A DNA stretch of 32,835 bases from NCBI GenBank assembly GCA_920105805.1, contig CAKKTI010000219.1, forward strand, positions 1 to 32,835, in the 5' to 3' direction. The notes under the pieces are model-generated. The model was not told the DNA's origin. It did no database searches and saw nothing but the letters and a program-made list of their open reading frames with translations. This stretch comes from Condylostoma magnum. Lineage: Eukaryota; Ciliophora; Heterotrichea; Heterotrichida; Condylostomatidae. Below, in pieces: positions 22,548 to 32,835 of the stretch (its first letter is position 1; each line of letters starts with the position of its first letter). The position numbers were made by a program, and so were the translations under genes.

Positions 22548-23831
22548 CTAAAATTTTGTACGCTTGTTCTTCCACATGAGCAACGCAGGCAAGTTTTCCC
22601 TAATCAAGTCGCAATAACTATCAAAGGTGCAATTAGCCTGTGCCATTCCTAAATTAACTCTAGCAGCGTCAATCATAGTCCTATTTTTCTTTTACTTCCT
22701 TGCCAGATTGAAGTGAGACTCCATAAACTCCAACGCCTTTCTGGGATTTTGCTGTTTATGGTGGATTAACCCTAAATTAAGCGTGGCTTCAGCCTCTGCG
22801 TCAGTATTTCCACTCTCCTAAGCCTCATGTCGGAGCTGGTTTAAGTACTGAATCGCCTCTGCTAAGTTGCCCATTGCCTGATACGTCTACGCCAATTTAG
22901 CCAATGCATGGGCCTTCTCCTCAGGCTTTTTACTCTCTGTAGAAATTTGTAGGTAGTTATTAAACGCGTCCAAAGCCTCCTCGAATTCCTCCTTTTGTAA
23001 GTGGATAAGTCCAATTCTATACGAACTTTACCCCTGTGCCAGGGGATCCCTCGCATTCTTAGCTGCTTCAAAGCAACGTCGGTGGTAGTCTAAAGCCTGG
23101 TCTATTTGCTTCTCATCTTCCAGCCTGTCAGCCTCCGCTTGATACACCTGCACCAGCGATATACTAATAAGTATCAAAATCTCCTACAGATCATAGTTCT
23201 CAGCAATCCTCGACCCCTCCTCATACATCTATATAGCCTGCGGTATATCCTTTATCTCAAAATAACTACTCCCTAGCCCCTTAAACGCTGTGGCTTCCTC
23301 AGAATGCACGTCATGCCTCCTGGCTATCTCCTAGCACCTATGGTAAAAGTATATAGCAGCGTCATACCGCTCTGATTACTCGAAAAAAGTTCCTAACTCA
23401 TGGTATATATGAATCCCTGAAATAACCTCCCCTTACCTTACGTTCTTCTCCGCCTCTACTAAATGATTTTTCATAGTCCTCAGCTCCGTCCCCCTTAGAT
23501 CGTATCTCCCGAACCTTCCGTGGGTTAAGTAGAAAAGGTCAATGTATGACACGGGGTATCCATTAGTTAGTGTGTCCACACACGCCTCTTCTTTATTAAG
23601 TCGGTCAGAGGGATCATCTTTTAAATCTGAGCTTAGTTTTCGCTGGGAACCAGCGACTGAGCGGGATGAGGGTTGTCGTAGATTCGATCGCGAAACTGGA
23701 TGGGAGTCAACTAGCTCCGCCTCAGCGACATGCCGGGGAAATGCTCTTCTTTTAGCTGGACCTGACATAGGCTGGAATTTACGGCCTAGGAGTGGCTTTG
23801 CTGCCTTCGGCTTTTCTGGTTTTGCGGACAT
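22548..23831 (-). CDS. TPR protein, TTC29-like (axonemal)
   Basis: The protein has 427 residues. A basic, disordered N-terminus of about 90 residues precedes a segment Y-L-T-H-G-R-F-G-R-Y-D-L-R-G. Then about seven tetratricopeptide repeats follow (residues about 120-395), with typical A-x-x-x-L-G-x-x-Y and A-I-x-x-Y-E motifs (A-F-K-G-L-G-S-S-Y-F-E; A-L-A-K-L-A-Q-T-Y). The end reads A-R-V-N-L-G-M-A-Q-A-N...L-P-A-L-L-M-W-K-N-K-R. This layout and tail suggest TTC29, a protein of cilia and flagella tied to dynein-arm function; the name rests on recall, not a search. No TGA Trp codon was seen. It diverges from the next gene with only 73 bases between start codons. Confidence 0.8.
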
Positions 23832-23904
23832 AACTGGTATTTTTAAGTTAAATTAGAAAGATAAAGGGGGAGTTAAAAGAGATTTTTAGCTAATTTATTG
23901 TAAA
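23832..23904. promoter_or_regulatory. Very short divergent promoter region
   Basis: Seventy-three bases separate the start codons of the TTC29-like gene (minus) and the acidic coiled-coil gene (plus). No TATA-like or other motif could be singled out. Confidence 0.45.
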
Positions 23905-25089
23905 ATGTAATAGGAAAATTAAATTTAAGTAGATGGGTTTGAGGAGGACTAGGTTGCTGGGAGTTTGATTCCTGGGTCCTTGTCTTCCTATTAGACCTCG
24001 GTTGTTGATACAGAGGAAGATTTGGAAAATAGGCCGCTGCAAGGACACAATTTTTTAAATGTGAACAAAAATTCAGATGAGGAGTCCTTTATACCTACCA
24101 GTGATAATATTATTAAGTATGAACAGCTAAGTCCGGAGTCTTCCAGTAAAAAGTATTTCGAGAAGGAGGAGGACTACCAGATTGAATAGGGAAGAAAAGC
24201 TGCTTTTGTTTTTGATGATTATTCTGATAAGGAAATAGAAGAGGAAAGTTATGTGAGTAGGGAGGAAAGGAATTAGACTGAGGAGTACAGAAATCTGAGT
24301 AAAAGGTAGTTGATTGACGAGCTTATAAAGACTAAAAAGTAGATGTTTGATGCTGTTACTAATTGCAAGGCGAATTGTAAGGAGTATAAGCTGTGGAATT
24401 AGAACATAAGAGAAGAGATCAACTAAACTACTCAAGAACTGTTAAAAGAAACTAAAAAGGGGACATTGCTACGTAAAGAAAATGCAAAGCTTGATAAGAA
24501 AGTACAGTTTTATAATGAGTAGTTAAAGAATATTATAAAACTAGCAGATTCTCTAATCGACCCCAAGTCTCAGGGAAAATTCTATGAAATTGCAAATGAT
24601 AAACATTTATTTGATCACTTAGCCAGTCGTCTTGAAATCATACACTCACGATAAGGCAGAAACTAAACAAGATACAATCAAGTTGTAAATGAAAATCACT
24701 AATTTTAACAAGTAATCAAGCAATTAGAGCAGAAACTAGAGGCTTAAAATAACTCTAAAAGCAGAGCATCGTAAATAAGACACGATATACTGAATATACC
24801 CTCAAAATCATATGAAAATCCAATCATATTCAAAAAACAAGGCCTAAACATTCCTCAAAGGCCCTAAACTTAGCTATAACAAAGCCCTTTGTACTTAAAA
24901 GCTGACTAATCCTTAGAAAAATTCCATAAAATAGAAAAACCGACAGAAAATTCAATATCAAGTTCAAGTGAAGCGAGAAGATCTAGAACCTCTTATAGAA
25001 AAGTCGACTAGTCTGAAGATTTAGAGCAGGAAAAGGACAAATTCTATGAAGAACTACGACGTAAGTATAGTAGACAATAATTAGAATAA
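23905..25089 (+). CDS. Acidic coiled-coil protein
   Basis: The frame from ATG 23905 gives 391 residues to TAA 25078 or 394 to TAA 25087. The start is M-Q-Q-E-N-Q with four of the first eight codons TAA/TAG. The N-terminal 100 residues are acidic and Ser-rich. Residues about 120-310 form coiled coil (R-Q-L-I-D-E-L-I-K-T-K-K-Q and later K-Q-L-E-Q-K-L-E). A basic Ser-rich tail follows (S-S-S-S-E-A-R-R-S-R-T-S). No family was recognised. The frame runs without any TGA into the next gene's ATG at 25099, so only TAA codons, which are also sense codons here, can separate the two. Confidence 0.75.
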
Positions 25090-25098
25090 GGCTTAAAT

Positions 25099-26721
25099 AT
25101 GTTTGGTAGATATCTACGTATTGGAAGTCTTGCTGCTGCTTGCACCTTTACAGCTTTTTCTTATATGGACACTTAACTTGAATAGGCTTATAGACAAGCT
25201 TAATAGATTAGATATATGCCGAGCTTTTAACACATAAAGTAACTATAGATTCCAGATGGTTCTATTTTACATGTGTATAATGACCAAGGCTTACAAAAGC
25301 CTAATGAAGGTATATAATTTGGCCAGGATAATTTGTTTAAGGTATATGCAGAAAATGATAAGGAATTATCTGCTTTGGCTGGAAAATTAGGGATTTCATT
25401 GGAGGAAATGAGAAATCGGATTAAGTACGAGGCTAGTTACTTTTATATGAAAAATGATAGGTTTTATAAACTACCAATTGGATTGTCTAAGAAAAGTATG
25501 GAGGCTTGGAGAGCCAAGTGTATTAATCCTATAGTTAAAATTGATGAAATTAAGAACTTTTACAGTTTTGCTAGATTAGTACTGAAGGAAGATCATAATT
25601 ATATGTTAGTGGGATATGGGCTTAATGAGAATTAGAAGGAACTAGTTGAGAAATACTCTGTATAAAACCCTAAAATAGGAGTTGTAAGGGTGAACTAGGC
25701 AGTGGCTTAAAAGCTTAAACTGTAGTAAGGATTTTACCTCACTAAACCGTTTTCAAAGTACGACGGAGATTTCAACTTGAGGGATTAAGGAAATTTGAAG
25801 TTTGTGAAAGTGGATATAGATGATTTGCATAATGCTGACTAAGTACAGGAAAAAGTGGCATAGTTGTCATAACAAAAGATAATATACGTAAACTCATTTG
25901 ACTGTATTACTTAACTGCTTACAGCTGTGCATCAGGGCCCCAAACGATGCCTGTATGTTCTAACCTCCTAAATCAACCCTTACTCAAATAAGTACGAGAA
26001 ATTGCTGTAATCTTTGGTACAGCTAAAGGAAAAGTACTAATAGGAATTTGCTATAGCTATAATAGCTGATGATCACATAGCTTAAAAGTTAGGCTTACTA
26101 AGAAACAAGAAATTACGAAGAATGACAGTCCCAGAGGCCAGATTCCATGATTACAACATTCTTATATCAACTTAGCCCGACTCCGAGGGAAACTTACCAA
26201 AAATTGACTGCAGCGACAATGAAATCAACTGTGGAGACTTGCTATCATCCCACTATATAAGAAAAACACTGTTTGACGAAAATCAGTTCACTTTTGAACT
26301 CATTGACGAGTTTGTACAGAAGTCACTACAGGGCGAGCTTCCTCAGTACTACGAGCACAAATCAAAACCTTTAGTAAATGCTTAGAAGATATGCGCTTTG
26401 AACTTTACAGATGTTGTACTAAACTCAGATAAAGACGTTTTACTAGAAATTTACGGTAAATACTGCCCGGGATGTTTCGCATTTTCTGAAAAATTTGACC
26501 AACTTGCTGAGAATCTGAAGCCTCATCAAGAGAACTTAATAGTAGTGAAAATTTGCACTGATCACAACTACGTGCCTGAGCTTTCTGATAAAAAACCATA
26601 TACACCGATTTTTTGGTATTATAAACAGGGGGATAAGGAAAACCCGGTTTAGTACAAAGGCAGAAACACAATTGATGATATAACAAATTTCGTCAAGGAC
26701 AACGCAAGTTTTAGCTTATAA
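25099..26721 (+). CDS. Thioredoxin/PDI-like protein with N-terminal membrane anchor
   Basis: The protein has 540 residues. An N-terminal hydrophobic stretch after basic residues (G-R-Y-L-R-I-G-S-L-A-A-A-C-T-F-T-A-F) is a signal anchor or organelle presequence. A middle region of about 350 residues may hold redox-inactive thioredoxin-like folds (I-I-Y-V-N-S-F-D; C-L-Y-V-L-T-S). The C-terminal thioredoxin domain has V-L-L-E-I-Y-G-K-Y-C456-P-G-C459 and a cis-Pro candidate in Y-T-P-I-F-W-Y. The C-P-G-C site differs from the C-G-H-C usual in PDIs and predicts a less oxidising disulfide. A role in thiol-disulfide exchange in the secretory pathway or mitochondrion is inference. TAA TAA ends the gene, 7 bases before the next ATG. 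Confidence 0.8.
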
Positions 26722-26728
26722 TAAAAAT

Positions 26729-29700
26729 ATGGATAAAGTAGTGGACACTGGTTTCTATTTGGTTAAAGAATACCTGAAATCTGCTAAATTTCAAATGAGC
26801 CCGTACTAGGAAATCCTTAATCTGAAACAGTAGGACTCTGACCCACATTTGTTAGTAAAAGAGGAGATAGGGGCCTGGATTGGAAAGGTTTACTAGATTC
26901 CTTAAAGTGATTACATAATGATAGTAAGAGACAATGAGATATCAGTAATGACTTCTTTTATGGATTATTGCTTATAAGTTGTTGAAATGCCCTAAGCAAG
27001 TGACGTGCATATCAGTTTTAATTATCGTGGGGATAAGCTGGTTATAGGGTATTATCTAGCTGGGGATTTAGACAGATTTTACTTAGTTTTATACGAAACT
27101 AGGACATATGGACAGATTTGGATAAAACATTTGGATATTTAACAAGTCACTCATTAGATGTTTACCTTAGATGGACTGAGTTTGTCATGTTATAGCTAAT
27201 CTGGGCAATTCACTATGATTGATATCGAGAGTAAGTAGATCAATTAATTTGATATTACTTAAAAGATGACGTAAGTTATTGTTAACAGAGATGCTAGTTA
27301 TATCATGGGAGCAAAGAGAGATAAAATCATTGTGTTTGATCAGCTTAATCAGAGTAGAAAGGGAATATTGCATGGGCACAATGCCCAGATTCTAAGTTTG
27401 AAGTATTTGGCTAATTATGACTAGGTAATATCAGGATCAAAGGATGACACTTTGAGAATTTGGGATTATATGCAGCTTGTGTGTATACATGTGTTTTATC
27501 TTAAAGCAAGTGTTAATCATATGGAAACGTCACAGGATGAAAGATATTGTATACATACTTTAAGTAATTCCTCAGTTGGAATAATTGATCTGTGGTACTG
27601 AGAGAAAGTTGCTGCGTTTGATTCGGTTGAGGAAGAGATTCATAAGCTTTGTTTCCATGGTGATAGGAAGTATATAGTAGCATAGACTTAAGATAAGCTG
27701 TTGTTTTGGAATTTAATGGAGGAGTAGTAGGAATTATAGGAATTATTAGAGTTTTAAGAAGAGTTTGTTGTTAGTCAGTACAAGGTGATTGATAAGAGAA
27801 AGATTATTATAATAAGTGACGCTGGAAATGCTTATAGTTGGGAGAAGTATGAATAATAGATTGTTCTGATTGACTAGATTAAATGTAATCCTTAGATTTA
27901 AATAAAATGCTCATGGGATATGAAATTACTAATATTTTAAGGATAAGATCAAGATATCTATATATACTAAGTACAGCCATCGATTTGCTAATAAAAGCAA
28001 ATTTAAACTGATAAAGCTATTTAATTGATTGACTATGAAATCTCTGATGATAACGACAATCTAGTAATTCTATACGACGATAACTCAATAGAGCTATGAC
28101 GACTCTAACCTGTCTTTAAGCAGAATCTATTATAGGTATAAATTCCGCAAGTAGATAAAATATAATGAATTCCACTATCAGACTCCTTTTTACTTTACTC
28201 AAGCAGCCAATGCAACTAAATCCAAAAGTACTAGTTTAGTATATCTGGCTCTCTGTAAACAATTCAACTCCCTAAGTCTTACTTTAGATCAGTCACATTG
28301 ACTCCAAATGGTAAATACATTTTTACTATATCCAACGATGGGTATATGAGAATTTACAACACTAATAACTGCTAGATCAACTCAATGGTCCATCTAGGGG
28401 ACTAGGATATCTCTAATGTAATAATGACTCACGACAGTAAGTACTTTTACTCAATGGACTACGGTTAGATAATAAGACTATGGTCCTTTAAAAGCATGTA
28501 GCCTATTTTCACATTAGACTATAAAAGAGATTTATACAATATTCAGTTAAACTCAGCAAATGATGCTTATATTCTAGGAGAAAACAAGTTATATATACTA
28601 AAATATCCAATGTCATAAGACAAGATTTAAGTATTTCCAGCAAATATAGAAACATTTTTCTTTAGAAACTATATTTTTAAGTGTCTTAATGATAAAAAGG
28701 CAAAATATGACACTAATTTCATCTAATATGTGATCCTTCCCTATAATATCAATATACTACATATTCTAGCATACTCACTATAAGAAGAGGATCTAAAACA
28801 GGCTATAAAGGACGGCGCATAATGAATTCAATCTATAAACGGGTGAACACCACTCTCATATGCCTTGCATAACCAATAAAACACAATAGTTGATTTATTG
28901 ATCAAAAAGCTTTCTAAGCACGTAATACCAAGTCAACCCTTCGCAGCCAGAACAGTTGAGAAGATTTTAGTCCAATTAAACACTTCTAGTCCACCCTCAC
29001 TTCATGATCTGTATCAAGCATTGTGTGTAGAAGTGAATTAAAAGGGGCTGTAAAAGGTAGGTACATTGAATTACGCTCCACCTATAGTAATAAACAGCTA
29101 GAATTAGTATATTCAGCCTAATTGTTTTCTGATCAATACTGATGCGGAATAGAAGTAAAAGCGGGATTAGCCTTAAGTGGCTTTGCAGTTCTTTCATACT
29201 TTATGCAAACTTGATTTGAAATTTGGCTCAAGTGAAAGTATCATGTTTATTAAAAGCTTAGTAGAATGTGAAAATCAGGAAGTCTTTAAAACTCCAATGA
29301 TTTAGTATTACTTAAACTACAAATGACTACGAATGAAACCATTTTTGATACTTCTGGCAACAGTGCATATGACTTTACTGCTTTTCTTGACTTTGCATGT
29401 TTTGCATTCTAGGGAAAGTTTTGTATATTACTTTATAATCCTATTCCTCAATACAGTTTCCCTGATTATTGATATATTTTAGCTTTGCTACAGTGTATCA
29501 GAATATATACAGGATCCTTGGAATATAATAGACTCTTTACGTATTTTAGGCCTTTACTTCTACATAATAATCTGTTTTTTAGAAGTAAACAATCAATTTG
29601 TAGACATGCTCCTAATACTCATGATAATCCTTGCTTATTTCCGAGGAGTTTCTGTATTTAGGCTGTTCAAGTAAACTCGGTACCTTATACGAATGATTAA

Positions 29701-30361
29701 CGAGATAATCATTGACATGTTTTCCTTTATGCTTATTTTAACAATGATAACATTTTCCCTAGGACTCGTTTTCTTTATAGCATTCAAAGGTCAAAAGTCA
29801 TTTTTTGAATCCTTAACTCATACATACAGACTAGACTACGGAGATTTTGACCCGGATTACTCAACTCCTCTACAGTGGTTTATTTTTCTATTAGGAACAA
29901 TAACAGGGCCTTTGGTCCTGTTAAACCTTCTAATTGCGATAATGGGTGATACTTACGACAGAGTATAAGAAGGCATGACTGTTGCTGATAGTAAAGAAAT
30001 CGCAGAATTACTATACGATGCTGAAACCTCAATGATCTGGGTTAATAGTAAATACAGAAAACAATACTTACATATTTGCACTGAGTACGGGTATCAGTAA
30101 AATGAGAGTTATCTAGGATGGGAGGGTAAACTTAGATCATTGAAGCGGCATATTAAGAATCTGGAGCTAAAGGTGAGAAGTTAGAAGCAGTATATAAGAG
30201 AAGTAGAAAACACTGTGAAATCTGAGTCAATTATACTGCAAAATCAGTTTGGAGATCTTAAGAATCTCTTTATGAACGAGATTAAAGTGGTGAAAAAGGA
30301 CATAAACGGCCAACTGCTAGAAGCAGTGAAGGATCACGTGTTTAAATTTGCACCTAGTTGA
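26729..30361 (+). CDS. WD40-ankyrin-TRP-type ion channel
   Basis: The protein has 1210 residues in one frame. The first 660 or so form WD40-type beta-propellers (S-G-S-K-D-D-T-L-R-I-W-D-Y, I-I-D-L-W-Y-W, I-E-L-W-R-L). Ankyrin-like repeats follow near 690-800, including N-G-W-T-P-L-S-Y-A-L. Six hydrophobic segments lie at about 868-1075, ending in N-L-L-I-A-I-M-G-D-T-Y-D-R-V, the signature after the pore in TRP channels. A pore loop candidate is Y-R-L-D-Y-G-D-F. A charged coiled coil closes the protein. Six TGA codons read as Trp: 27599, 28097, 28166, 28823, 28844 and 29324. It is probably a cation channel of the cell or ciliary membrane. The gene ends TGA TAA at 30359-30364, three bases from the end of the convergent C2 gene. 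Confidence 0.9.
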
Positions 30362-30364
30362 TAA

Positions 30365-31072
30365 CTAATCTTCTTCTTCTTCTATGACTGAGCGATCTTC
30401 TGTTAGATACTTTGGCCCCTTGTATACTTCATCTACTTCTAGACTGTTCATTCTGTTTATTTTAGTGTGGTACAGCCTTTCATTAAGAGTAGTGCCAGTG
30501 TCATCCTTCTAGTCCTAAGATGAGCCTTTGTCTTAATATGCATCTATTCTACGCTGTAATTCTCCATACACAGGCGGTGATACCAATTAGGGATCATCGT
30601 TACTGAAAAAGTCAGGATTCCCGTACTTGTAGTCATCTCTTAAGTCATCATTTACCTTTTAGTTTAAAAAGTAGATTTGATATCGGGGGTCCTGATTGCT
30701 TATAGGAGTGTAATTCACACTTAATTAAATCTTCCCCGTTACTTAATCATCTTTAAACAGTGAAAACTACCCACTTATGTTAAGTTACTGCTTCAGATCC
30801 TACGTGCTTATACTAGTCTCCCCGAGTAACACAGGCTTTTCCATTAATCTTCTCCCAAATACTCTAAAACGCACCTCTTTATCATAAATCTTAAGATACT
30901 AATTCACCTTAAACCTCCAAATCGGCGAACATTCCCTAATTTCTGCAGATTTCTCCTTATAAAACCCTAACTAAACTACAACTGACACCCTTGGAAGCTC
31001 GTTTACTCCTTACAGCAAATCAAGTTACGCTGAATTGGCAGTTATGTTAAAAAGACCTTACAATTCCTACAT
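30365..31072 (-). CDS. C2-domain protein
   Basis: The protein has 235 residues from ATG 31072 to TAG 30365-30367. A C2 domain begins almost at the N-terminus (G-L-F-N-I-T-A-N-S-A-Q-L-D-L) and runs to V-T-G-K-I-Q-L-S-V-N-Y-T-P near residue 120, with I-W-R-F-K-V and V-L-L-G-E-T-S-I between. Acidic calcium ligands are not obvious in the loops, so calcium-independent lipid or protein binding is possible. The tail is acidic (E-E-E-E-D). The frame is continuous with the upstream actin-related gene: its TAA directly abuts this ATG. I favour separate genes because a C2 fold should start where this ATG is and the upstream part already has full actin length. Confidence 0.7.
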
Positions 31073-32233
31073 TTAACTAATTAATAAAGAGCCTCTGGGC
31101 CTACACTGTATAATTGGTCTCGGGTCCTCAGGAAAGACGTAATCTTGTCCTAGCCTATCCTCCAGTCCGTTGATTTCATAGTCATCGCTTGTTACTATAT
31201 ACCTATCTAGGTTTGGAAGGGATGCAAATATTGATGCTCCGCATCAAGTTAGCAGATTTCTTTGATACTCGGAGTCCAGAATCTGTAGATAAGGGCGTAA
31301 TTGGCTTATATTTCTAAACTACTCCTCGTTTTGCAGAAAATACACGAGTTCTTAGTATAAACGAGGGATGAACCCGGGAGTCATTGCAGATCCTCCTGAT
31401 ACGATTATTCTGTTTATGAGAGCTTTTCGGGTGTCTATATCACATTGAGATATACTTTGTAGTATTGAAAATGCTATATTGTTTTCCTCGTCATTGGAGT
31501 CCCCGAAGAACACAAAGCTAGATAAAACGCGGTCTTATGCTGTAATTCTTATAGGATTTTATATTTCTACAGGCTTTATTACTAATTTGTGCGTTGTTAA
31601 GTCTGTTTCCTGCATTTCTGTTAAAAGTCAACCGTAGGGTATTAGCTGTATTTTTCCCTGTATAAAATTTACGATAATATCTGATAATATTGTTTAGTTT
31701 AGTTCAAATTGGTTTTATTCTAACACTGATTTATTGAATCACTACTCAGTGTCTCTGTTTCCGCAAGATAAGGTCATATAGCCCTGCATGATTGGACTGC
31801 CTTCGTATATTGGCAGTATACTTGATCCCTTATACCCACAGTCAACAAGTAAGCCCGTATAGCTTTATGTCGTGTACAGAGGTAAAGACTCCTCCATTAC
31901 CATATATACAGCTGGAATCATTAGATCCTCAAATAGCACCTTTACTATAGCTTCAATCCTACTTCTACTAATATTCAACTTCTCTGTTAAAACAGTGGTT
32001 GAGTCCTTAGGCTTTGCCTGTAGCTTGTGAAAGTAGATGTATATTAGAAAATCTTTGTATAGAGGATAAAATTAGCTCTTTGAGGCATTGTCTGGTAGAT
32101 TTTGTATTTCTTAAGGAATTGGCAGTATATGTCTGGGAATAAACTCCCCGGCATACCCACATTTAATATAGGAAGTACCAACTTCTAATACAACTGATGT
32201 CTCTTCTAGCTCCAGCAATCTAATTCTATCCAT
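31073..32233 (-). CDS. Actin-related protein (divergent)
   Basis: The protein has 386 residues, close to actin's 375. The N-terminus reads S-V-V-L-E-V-G-T-S-Y-I-K-C-G-Y-A-G-E, the phosphate-1 loop with its follow-on G-Y-A-G. The second phosphate loop is G-L-L-V-D-C-G-Y-K-G-S-S. R-I-I-V-S-G-G-S-A-M-T-P-G-F matches the adenosine-binding G-G segment. The last conserved block is T-W-C-G-A-S-I-F-A-S-L, where the invariant actin W is TGA (31244-31246). It looks like an Arp rather than actin, possibly the Arp10/11 type of dynactin; subtype is uncertain. The ATG at 32233 was preferred because the preceding RING gene ends at TAG TAA just upstream. The TAA stop abuts the next ATG. Confidence 0.85.
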
Positions 32234-32238
32234 TTTTA

Positions 32239-32835
32239 CTAAACTCTGGCTTCTATATTGCAATTTGTATGACACAAAGGGCACCTTCTGTCTTATTTTA
32301 GTCAATTATCAATACACAATTAATGGAAAACATGAATACAGGGAAGCGTTCTGACATCGTCTCCTATAGCAAAGTCAGATAAGCATACTATACACTTTTA
32401 CGCGTCTTCTGAGTCTGGAAGTTTCTGTAGTTTATAGCATGGGAGGCTGTTTATTTAGGCTTAGAGGGCTCCTGAGTTATTTGTATAGCCCATACTATAG
32501 AAAAACTGTTATATCTGTGAAACGTGCGGATTTCTGGACATAGGAAAGTTACGATTTATACCGTGGAATTACCGTATTAGGCATCCATCATACTGAATTA
32601 AGGTGTTTTAGCATACAATTCCACTCCCAGGGTTTATTCCAGTTACTTTAAATCTGAGTGAATCTATAGAAATTTACTAATCCTATTCTATCAGTCGTAG
32701 TTTACCTTTAAAATAAGGAATCAAGTAATAATTCAGAATTTCTTGTATAAGTAAAGTACGAGGTATGCCTTGTAACTGTCTTGGTAGGTTTCCCATAAAA
32801 GGAACTATGGTAAATGATATTACCTTTTATAGTTG
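32239..32835 (-). CDS. RING-H2 E3 ubiquitin ligase-like protein (N-terminus outside window)
   Basis: The last 198 codons are visible, open to the right edge. A globular region (I-P-Y-F-K-G-K-L-R-L; F-K-V-T-G-I-N-P-G-S-G) is followed by a linker I-N-S-L-P-C-Y-K-L, typical before RING-H2 domains. The RING-H2 itself has C-I-V-C, L-P-C-I-H-V-F-H-Q-L-C-I-D-N-W-L and R-C-P-L-C, giving the C3H2C3 zinc ligands. The conserved Trp that contacts E2 enzymes is TGA (32302-32304). The family transfers ubiquitin from E2 to substrates. The gene ends TAG TAA at 32236-32241, and the Arp ATG follows two bases after the TAA. A Met at 32541 is in frame but internal. Confidence 0.88.

Noticed and set aside
23542-23856. 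Plus-strand ORF of 104 codons
   Set aside because: It is the antisense shadow of the N-terminal part of the TTC29-like gene.
1-32835. Transposons, virus-like elements, CRISPR arrays or telomeric repeats
   Set aside because: No transposase, reverse transcriptase, integrase, capsid gene, long terminal repeats, spaced direct repeats or telomere repeat tracts were seen.

Overview
The window is protein-coding ciliate nuclear DNA read with a non-standard code. Almost every gene is broken by TAA and TAG under the standard code. With TAA and TAG read as glutamine the genes open into long single-frame proteins, and about 24 remaining in-frame TGA codons fall where the family expects tryptophan: the ankyrin G-W-T-P-L motif, the RING-H2 tryptophan, the actin-family W before G-A-S-I, and WD40 repeats. 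TAA, TAG and TGA also end genes here, because several proteins reach their normal family length exactly at a TAG or TAA. This ambiguous code, with all three stops both sense and stop, is known from the heterotrich Condylostoma (NCBI table 28), so I infer a Condylostoma-like ciliate. Genes are packed tightly, introns are nearly absent, and the genes found fit a ciliated cell.

Layout. 1-8093 (minus): most of a giant protein (at least 2697 residues) with tryptophan repeats of about 60 residues followed by a K-P-L-rich region; its C-terminus lies beyond the window. 8094-8962: AT-rich spacer. 8963-10351 (plus): ankyrin-repeat pseudokinase. 10415-10889 (plus): uncertain small gene with a possible 16-nt intron. 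11044-12069 (plus): inositol-dehydrogenase-like oxidoreductase. 12151-13554 (minus): basic, Trp-rich protein with a SHIPPO-like motif. 13943-14302 (plus): truncated haemoglobin. 14555-14637 (minus): tRNA-Leu(CAA). 14843-16981 (plus): choline-transporter-like protein. 16978-18417 (minus): coiled-coil protein. 18546-20219 (plus): POT1/TEBP-alpha telomere end-binding protein. 20221-22098 (plus): coiled-coil protein. 22088-22528 (minus): small membrane protein. 22548-23831 (minus): TTC29-like TPR protein. 23905-25089 (plus): coiled-coil protein. 25099-26721 (plus): thioredoxin/PDI-like protein. 26729-30361 (plus): WD40-ankyrin-TRP-type channel. 30365-31072 (minus): C2-domain protein. 31073-32233 (minus): actin-related protein. 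32239-32835 (minus, 5' end outside): RING-H2 protein.

There is no operon-like functional grouping, but several genes suit cortical, ciliary or calcium-linked roles (giant Trp-repeat protein, TTC29-like, SHIPPO-like, channel, C2, coiled coils). The most striking property is how gene ends are set. Neighbours are 0-19 bp apart, convergent genes touch or overlap, and two neighbouring pairs lie in one continuous frame with only TAA/TAG (also sense codons) between them. Stop recognition therefore must depend on context, probably closeness to the transcript 3' end.
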